28,600 bases of DNA. It comes from Planctomycetaceae bacterium. GTDB lineage: Bacteria > Planctomycetota > Planctomycetia > Planctomycetales > Planctomycetaceae. The stretch spans positions 1-28,600 of the forward strand of contig JAGQQQ010000414.1 in assembly GCA_020426125.1 (NCBI GenBank), given 5' to 3'. Both the position numbers and the translations under genes were made by a program. The notes under the pieces are model-generated. The model saw nothing but the letters and a program-made list of their open reading frames with translations, was not told the DNA's origin and made no database searches. This document shows positions 23,647 to 28,600 of the stretch, piece after piece (positions within the stretch are counted from its first letter, which is position 1; every line of letters starts with the position of its first letter).

Positions 23647-23893
23647 GGTGTCATGGATCGCGGGGCAGTTCCCCGCGAACGCTCATCCTCTTTGTTAGTG
23701 CTGACCTGAAAATGAAAGCCGTCTTCTCTGAATCGCCAAACTTGTTGAGGCGAGCCCGTCTTCTACGAAGCCACATCGTGGGTAGTCGATCGGGGATAAA
23801 AACTGGCTTCTCGACAATCGTTTGCTTCCATCTGTTTTTCCTCGCTACTCCCCACTCGTCGCGATAACGGACGTCCTATTCATCGGGCATTCC

Positions 23894-24850
23894 TTAGCCT
23901 TTTCGAATCGTATGGGGTCCCTCGTCGTAGGCCTTCACGATCTCGCGGACCAGTCGGTGTCGCACGATGTCTTCTCCCGATAGTTCCACAACATCGACGC
24001 CTTGAATGCCGTGCAAACGGGCGATCGCATCATTGAGTCCGGAGGTCACATCGTGTGGCAAATCGGTTTGGGTCGCGTCCCCTGTGACCACGATTTTGGA
24101 TCCTTCGCCCATTCGAGTCAGGAACATCTTCATCTGGGTGTGCGTGGTGTTCTGAGCTTCGTCGAGAATGATGAAGGTCTCATTCAATGTCCGCCCTCGC
24201 ATGAATGCCAGCGGCACAATCTCGACGACGTCATTTTCCATATACAGGCGGACCTGCTCATAGTTGAGCATGTCGTTCATGGCATCAAGCAGCGGCCGCA
24301 AGAACGGGTTGACCTTTGCCAGCAAATCCCCGGGAAGAAACCCAAGCTTTTCCCCCGCCTCCACCGCTGGCCGGACGAGCACGATCTTACGCACCGATTC
24401 CGACCGGAGTGCGTTGACCGCCATCGCCACAGCGAGGTAGGTTTTGCCGCAACCAGCGGGGCCTTTGCAGAATACGAGGTCGTTCTTTCGAATCGATTCG
24501 ACATAGCGAGCCTGGCCGGGAGTCCGGGGACGGATCCGCTTCGCCTTTTCGAACAGATCGATCGACTCAGCTGCGCTTGAGTGCGATGCCGGGCGACTGT
24601 CGAGCAATCGGGACAGGGCCTCGTCATGGATGACACCGTCTCGACGCAAGATCGACCGCATCCGTTCGAACAGCTTCGACGTTTTCTGAACGGCCGGTTC
24701 TTCGCCTTCTATCACAATCGTATCGCCACGCAGGACGATGCTGGCTCCATTGGCCTCGCGAATACGGCGCACATGCGAATCCGCCGGCCCAAACAGCAGT
24801 CTGGCCTCATCGGGAAAGGACAACGGGATGGTCGCGGAAGCAGTTGGCAT
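23894..24850 (-). CDS. phoH: PhoH family protein (KH-like domain plus ATPase)
   Basis: This encodes 318 residues, the usual PhoH-like length. Residues 8–60 form the N-terminal RNA-binding-like region (LLFGPADSHVRRIREANGASI). The ATPase has Walker A GPAGCGKT (130–137), LVRPAVEAGEKLGFLPGDL (158–176), Walker B FIILDEAQN (226–234) and the sensor block VVTGDATQTDLP (254–265). PhoH proteins are ATPases or helicases linked to RNA metabolism and ribosome quality, often beside YbeY. The 7TM-HD gene follows after 247 bases on the same strand. No strong Shine-Dalgarno precedes the ATG. Confidence 0.95.
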   Translation of the reverse strand: MPTASATIPLSFPDEARLLFGPADSHVRRIREANGASIVLRGDTIVIEGEEPAVQKTSKLFERMRSILRRDGVIHDEALSRLLDSRPASHSSAAESIDLFEKAKRIRPRTPGQARYVESIRKNDLVFCKGPAGCGKTYLAVAMAVNALRSESVRKIVLVRPAVEAGEKLGFLPGDLLAKVNPFLRPLLDAMNDMLNYEQVRLYMENDVVEIVPLAFMRGRTLNETFIILDEAQNTTHTQMKMFLTRMGEGSKIVVTGDATQTDLPHDVTSGLNDAIARLHGIQGVDVVELSGEDIVRHRLVREIVKAYDEGPHTIRKG

Positions 24851-25373
24851 TCAATTCGCCGGGAAGAAAGGCACAGGATCGATTTTGAGAAGGGAATTTC
24901 AGGAAAAGAACTTCGAACAACAACGAGCAGCAGTTCTCGCAGGAATAATGTTGTACGTTCATCTTTTGACGGGGGTCTCTCGCAGGGATGGTTGCCAAGG
25001 ATGATTCCTACCCAGGAATCTGCCTTTGGGAAAATCTCAACGCGGTGAAAAATCTTCCTGTGAGAAATCTCAATAGGGCAACACTACTGACTGGTGACCA
25101 GCGGCCGTCTCAGCCGCGTTTCCTTCAATCGTTGAATTTCGGATGGACGAGCATTCGCACTATGGAACTCTGTCCTAAAAATCACTGTGCTTCGGATACT
25201 TCAAATCGTTCAGGTTGAGGCCGAACAGGAGATATTTTACGTCCCGATTGGTCGGTGGAACAGCAAACAAGTGACTTTTCTGAAAAGTTTCGAAACTGAG
25301 GAAATCTTTCGTGAGGCAACACAGATTCTCCGCAAGATCAATACCCACAGCACGTAATGACGTCTCAATGAAG
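24851..25373. other. intergenic region, partly AT-richer
   Basis: These 523 bases lie between the phoH start and the GlmL-like stop. They should contain the phoH promoter, but I see no consensus hexamers. The part from about 25000 to 25373 looks less GC-rich than its neighbours. A minus-strand frame (25175–25438, 87 residues) overlaps the end of the GlmL-like gene and reads as a moderately protein-like tail (HLFAVPPTNRDVKYLLFGL), but it has no ribosome site and no known family. Confidence 0.45.
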
Positions 25374-27128
25374 TCAGGCCGAGGTTGGCCAGAGCGGACG
25401 TCCCCGACCATCGAGGAGGATTCCGACTGTTCCGCCACGGACTGTGGCTGACAGGGGTTGCCCCGGGCCGGCCCCCAGATCGAAGCCGCGAGCCGGCTCC
25501 AAGCGGACCTCGGCCGTTTCCCCGATTCCCAATGGGAGTGTTTTCAGTTCTCCCACCTGGACCTCGCCCGACTCCTTCAGGTTCGCGCCGGTGAAGGAAT
25601 ACCGGAAACAGGCTCGCCCCGGTTTTCCCGTCCCTTTCGTGGCGATGCAGGTTCCGAGGTAGATCAGGCAGTCCCGTTCGAACACCTGCATCGCGGCCTC
25701 GGGATGAACCGACGCCAGCACCCCCAAATGGGGCATCATGAAAATGCTGTCTTTGGCAAGTTCCGTGATCCCTTCCGGCTCAAAGGCATCGATCAGCATC
25801 ATCGCCGTCTGTTCCATCTTCGGAGCGTGTGACAATACTCCTCCCGAGGCGACGAGCAGATTCAGTTTCATATTGTCGACGATCGATTGCCCGCTCGTCT
25901 GCTGGGAAAACGTGTCGCCCACTGTTCGCTGTTGCTGCACGCCCTTCAACGTGGTCGCGAACTCCTTGTGTTGTTGATAGGCGAGTCGCAACGCTTCGCG
26001 GGCGACGGCTTGTTCAAACTCCAATGCTTCTAGCGTCTGGGGAATGGTCGTCGGACGGATCATTTTGTTCTTCACACGATTGCGGAGTTCGCGTTCGTCC
26101 ATGTCCGTTTTGACCCAGCGAAGCACGTTGGCCATGCCCGCTTCGGCACACACATTGGAGATGGAATAGCTCATCCCCAAATTGGCGCTCACCGTCCGGT
26201 TGAACACCGGTTTGCCATCGGGGCCGTCGAAGACACTGAAGACATCTGTCGTCGCTCCGCCAATGTCGACGCCGACGCAGTTGATTCCCCGGGCTTTGGC
26301 GATCTGTTGCAGAATATCCCCGACCGCTCCCGGCGTCGGCATAATGGGCGCGTCCGTCATCGCGATCAGCCGATCGTATCCCGGAGCATGGGCCATCACA
26401 TGTTCCAGAAACAGATCGTGGATCTTGTCTCTGGCCGGTTCGAGGTTTTCCCGTTCGAGAATCGGCCGTACATTCTCCACGACGGACAGGGCCACACTGT
26501 CGTCGAACGTATGGCTGACTTCGTCCGCCGCCTCCGCGTTGCCGGCATAGATCACCGGCATCTGGTAGTTGCTGCCAAAACGGGGCCGCGGCTTCGCGGG
26601 GGCGATCAGTTCCGCGATCTGAACGACATGTTTCACAGTTCCGCCATCGGTGCCACCGGCCATGACCACCATGTCGGGGCGGAGTTCCCGGATCCGTTGA
26701 ATCTTCTCATGCGGTCGGCGGCGGTCATTCGAGGCAATCAGATCGAGCACAATCGCACCGGCCCCGAGCGCGGCCCGTTCCGCACTGGCAGCGGACATCT
26801 CACGGACAACGCCGGTCACAAGAATCTGCAACCCGCCCCCCGCGCTCGACGTCGAGATATAAATGTCGCAGCCTTCGTTGCCATTCGCAGGACGGATGAT
26901 TTGACCGTTGTCATCGACGAGTCGTCGTCCGGCCAACTCACCGACTTCCGTTGCGGCGTTCAGCACGCCGACCGTCACATCCGCGACCGGTTCCTCGACG
27001 GTCGTGGGTGCTTCTCCGCGATACGTTTGCCGGTACTCACCGTTGACCTTTTCGATCAGAATCGCTTTGGTCGTCGTGCTGCCGCAGTCCGTCGCGAGGA
27101 TGACGTTGATCTGATTCGGATCGAGCAT
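25374..27128 (-). CDS. GlmL/MutL-like ASKHA-fold ATPase (glutamate mutase L family)
   Basis: This encodes 584 residues and is cytosolic. The phosphate-1 motif is LATDCGSTTTKAILIE (11–26) and the second actin-like motif is VGVDIGGATTDVFSVF (285–300); a glycine-rich LLVASGGVLSHAP near 430 fits the adenosine motif. The block VVMAGGTDGGTVKHVV is typical of the family. GlmL is encoded between the subunits of adenosylcobalamin-dependent glutamate mutase in clostridia and is thought to be a reactivating chaperone. No mutase subunit or other B12 enzyme is in this window, so this is an orphan copy whose client is unknown. The protein has a longer C-terminal beta-rich part (ACFRYSFTGANLKESGEVQVGEL) than I would expect of clostridial GlmL. 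The hydrolase gene lies 145 bases upstream on the same strand. Confidence 0.9.
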   Translation of the reverse strand: MLDPNQINVILATDCGSTTTKAILIEKVNGEYRQTYRGEAPTTVEEPVADVTVGVLNAATEVGELAGRRLVDDNGQIIRPANGNEGCDIYISTSSAGGGLQILVTGVVREMSAASAERAALGAGAIVLDLIASNDRRRPHEKIQRIRELRPDMVVMAGGTDGGTVKHVVQIAELIAPAKPRPRFGSNYQMPVIYAGNAEAADEVSHTFDDSVALSVVENVRPILERENLEPARDKIHDLFLEHVMAHAPGYDRLIAMTDAPIMPTPGAVGDILQQIAKARGINCVGVDIGGATTDVFSVFDGPDGKPVFNRTVSANLGMSYSISNVCAEAGMANVLRWVKTDMDERELRNRVKNKMIRPTTIPQTLEALEFEQAVAREALRLAYQQHKEFATTLKGVQQQRTVGDTFSQQTSGQSIVDNMKLNLLVASGGVLSHAPKMEQTAMMLIDAFEPEGITELAKDSIFMMPHLGVLASVHPEAAMQVFERDCLIYLGTCIATKGTGKPGRACFRYSFTGANLKESGEVQVGELKTLPLGIGETAEVRLEPARGFDLGAGPGQPLSATVRGGTVGILLDGRGRPLWPTSA

Positions 27129-27273
27129 AAGAACGGCGTCCGGATGCGAGACACACTGCTGGAAGTCGAAGATGCGTCTCGGGGATGTTCGTTGAAACGG
27201 TGTCGCGAAAATTCAATTTGTTTGGCCAGTGCCCTGTTGGGGCCACTGCCGACCATCGCAGTATGGCGGGTTG

Positions 27274-28350
27274 TCACTCATCCGGGAACTGAAATGGATT
27301 CACGGCACCCATTTCCCCCCGGCACTTCGCGGCGATGTGATCCAGAATCATCGGGAGAAAGACGATCCCGGAGTAATGATTGGCGGGCATCCGAATGTGA
27401 TGCGTAAAGTCGAGCTTGGCCGACCGGGCGAGCGACAAGGCATTCTCAATTGGGACGACCATATCTTGATTCCCGGAGTAGAGCCATGTCCGGTCTGGGG
27501 GAAGCCGATGGGCAACGCGGTTCGGTTCGATCTGCCGCGCCAACTCCTGGAGTTGGTCCATCGTCAGTCCCGACTCCAACAGTTTCTCGCGGACTTTGGC
27601 GGCGTCTTTGGCTCCGTTGGCCACGATCCCAAACAGGTCGCCTCCCGACAGCAGCAGAAAGGTCTGGTCGAACCCCTCGTCTAGCGCCGCCGCGACGGAT
27701 GCCACAAACCCGCCCAGACTGGTCCCCTGCACAGAGACCCGGCTGCCATCAACCCCCGGCAAAACAGCCACGGCGTCGCGAGCCCGTCGGACGTCTCCCA
27801 CCGCCTGTTTCATCACTGCGAAGATCTGTTCGGCCCCGACATCCTCGCGGCGCTGGCGTCGGACGCCATAATACGGCAGCTGGATCATAAAGGCTTGCAC
27901 GCCCCGGGCACTGAATCCGCGTGCCATCAACCGGCCGACGGTCATCCCTTTCCCCGACTCATGGACCACGACGACGGCGGGCGCGGTTTTCTCATTCTCA
28001 GGGAGGTTCTGAGCGGGATACCACTCCATCGCGACGAGATCATTTGACTCATCCCCCACGGGCAACGGGGAGGGAAACCGAACCAAGGCCTCTCCCCTGC
28101 CCTCCTCGGCCACTTCCAACGTGACGGCAAACTCCCGTGCTTCCCATTGAAAGCTCTGCAAACATTCCCGGGCATCTTCGGAAGTGTCAGCCGCAATCGA
28201 CAGCGAGTCCGTCGCAGTGAACGTCGACGATTGTGCCGCCGCCTCGTCGCCCCATACGGGTGTCCCCAGAGCAGCCGCAACGATCAACAGCATGCGTCCA
28301 ATGTCGCCGATCCGTCCTTGAAAACTCATGCTGGGAAAGTCCCGAAACAT
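27274..28350 (-). CDS. secreted alpha/beta hydrolase
   Basis: ATG 28350 has GGGAG about 7 bases upstream and gives 359 residues; the frame is open to 28539, but that extension runs through a hairpin repeat and is rejected. A signal peptide is visible (RMLLIVAAALGTPVWGDEA, cleavage near residue 34). Core features are the oxyanion-loop region VVVVHESGKGM (127–137), the nucleophile elbow GTSLGG with Ser211, Asp296 in SGNQDMVVP and His325 in ANHYSG, a complete Ser-Asp-His triad. The layout, with DVRRARDAVAVLPGVD before the elbow, resembles dienelactone-hydrolase or acetyl-xylan-esterase-like enzymes (DLH/PF01738 or AXE-type). The substrate is unknown. The GlmL-like gene follows after 145 bases. 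Confidence 0.88.
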   Translation of the reverse strand: MFRDFPSMSFQGRIGDIGRMLLIVAAALGTPVWGDEAAAQSSTFTATDSLSIAADTSEDARECLQSFQWEAREFAVTLEVAEEGRGEALVRFPSPLPVGDESNDLVAMEWYPAQNLPENEKTAPAVVVVHESGKGMTVGRLMARGFSARGVQAFMIQLPYYGVRRQRREDVGAEQIFAVMKQAVGDVRRARDAVAVLPGVDGSRVSVQGTSLGGFVASVAAALDEGFDQTFLLLSGGDLFGIVANGAKDAAKVREKLLESGLTMDQLQELARQIEPNRVAHRLPPDRTWLYSGNQDMVVPIENALSLARSAKLDFTHHIRMPANHYSGIVFLPMILDHIAAKCRGEMGAVNPFQFPDE

Positions 28351-28472
28351 TTCCTGCTCCCTGGATTGAAACTCCGTCGAATTGGAGTCCTGCGTACCGA
28401 TTTGCATGCACTTTTCGAGCGCGGCTGGAATTCCCAACAACTCGACAAAGGTTGAGAAGGCGGACATCCCCC

Positions 28473-28502
28473 TTTGGAGTGCTCCGACTCGTCGGAGCTT
28501 TC
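28473..28502 (+). repeat. REP-like hairpin repeat, copy A
   Basis: A 30-base unit begins TTTGGAGTGC and ends GCTTTC. Its core is a perfect 8-bp stem, GCTCCGAC (28481–28488) and GTCGGAGC (28491–28498), with loop TC. GGAG stands at the 5' foot. A second unit with the same flanks and a different but still perfect stem lies 62 bases further, inverted. Confidence 0.75.
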
Positions 28503-28564
28503 TCTCAACGGAAAGGGCGGATCGTAAGACTGACGTCATTCATGAATCCAAGCTACGCCAAAAG

Positions 28565-28594
28565 GAAAGCGGTGACGAGTCACCGCACTCCAAA
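28565..28594 (-). repeat. REP-like hairpin repeat, copy B (inverted)
   Basis: Read on the minus strand from 28594, the unit begins TTTGGAGTGC, has stem GCGGTGAC and GTCACCGC with loop TC, and ends GCTTTC. Compared with copy A, the loop and flanks are identical, and the three inner stem positions differ with matching changes on the other arm. Confidence 0.75.
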
Positions 28595-28600
28595 TCTTCC

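Larger units (their letters stand above)
28351..28600. other. upstream region of the hydrolase gene, holding the repeat pair
   Basis: Apart from the two inverted hairpin units there is no gene. The hydrolase promoter should lie here on the minus strand. I could not pick out good hexamers. Confidence 0.5.

Noticed and set aside
26307..27407. 366-residue plus-strand frame
   Set aside because: It is antisense to the GlmL-like gene, is rich in Arg/His/Asp and has no family motif.
28351..28539. 63-residue N-terminal extension of the hydrolase
   Set aside because: It reads through the hairpin repeat, precedes the signal peptide and lacks a ribosome site, whereas ATG 28350 has one.
1..28600. tRNA, rRNA, CRISPR array, integrase or complete IS
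   Set aside because: I looked for cloverleaf T-loop motifs, regularly spaced repeats and transposase or integrase motifs and saw none.

Overview
The window reads as chromosomal DNA of a planctomycete, most likely of the Planctomycetaceae/Gimesia–Schlesneria type. This is inferred from gene content, not from a marker gene: a membrane-anchored Ser/Thr kinase with a planctomycete-style DFN motif divergent from an ECF sigma factor, a symporter/HEAT-repeat pair, an orphan GlmL-like ATPase, and long hypothetical coiled-coil proteins. There is no rRNA, tRNA, CRISPR array, phage or complete insertion sequence that I can see. Gene density is ordinary.

Layout. 1–1149 (minus): a ComB-type 2-phosphosulfolactate phosphatase running off the left edge, preceded by a small BON-like protein. 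1696–4299 (plus): a sodium:solute symporter followed after 3 bases by a secreted HEAT-repeat protein. 4522–5833 (plus): a DUF4404 protein and a BASS-family sodium symporter. 6101–8786 (plus): thioredoxin behind a textbook sigma-70 promoter, then a 758-residue coiled-coil protein. 8802–11781: a kinase (minus) divergent from an ECF sigma factor (plus). 12050–12885: two small hypothetical genes. 13358–18022 (plus): a short class III-type hybrid cluster protein with its own terminator, a single-domain protoglobin, and a TrkH/TrkA-type K+ uptake pair. 18197–20817 (plus): FtsH and a small membrane-anchored protein with a terminator. 21298–24850 (minus): PhoH followed by a PgpH-type 7TM-HD protein. 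25374–28350 (minus): a GlmL-like ASKHA ATPase and a secreted alpha/beta hydrolase. The right edge carries two inverted copies of a hairpin repeat.

How the parts may work together. Hcp and protoglobin both handle NO or O2 through iron centres and sit next to each other, which suggests a nitrosative-stress module. TrkH/TrkA and the PgpH-type protein lie within about 3 kb of each other; in other bacteria K+ uptake RCK subunits are c-di-AMP targets and PgpH degrades c-di-AMP, so a shared ion/turgor theme is possible. FtsH and PhoH are housekeeping stress and RNA/protein quality-control genes.

The signal I find most worth following is the repeat pair at 28473–28594. Two 30-base units in opposite orientation have identical flanks, but their 8-bp stems differ by three paired, compensatory changes. 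A GGAG stands at the hairpin foot, as in REP elements mobilised by RAYT transposases.
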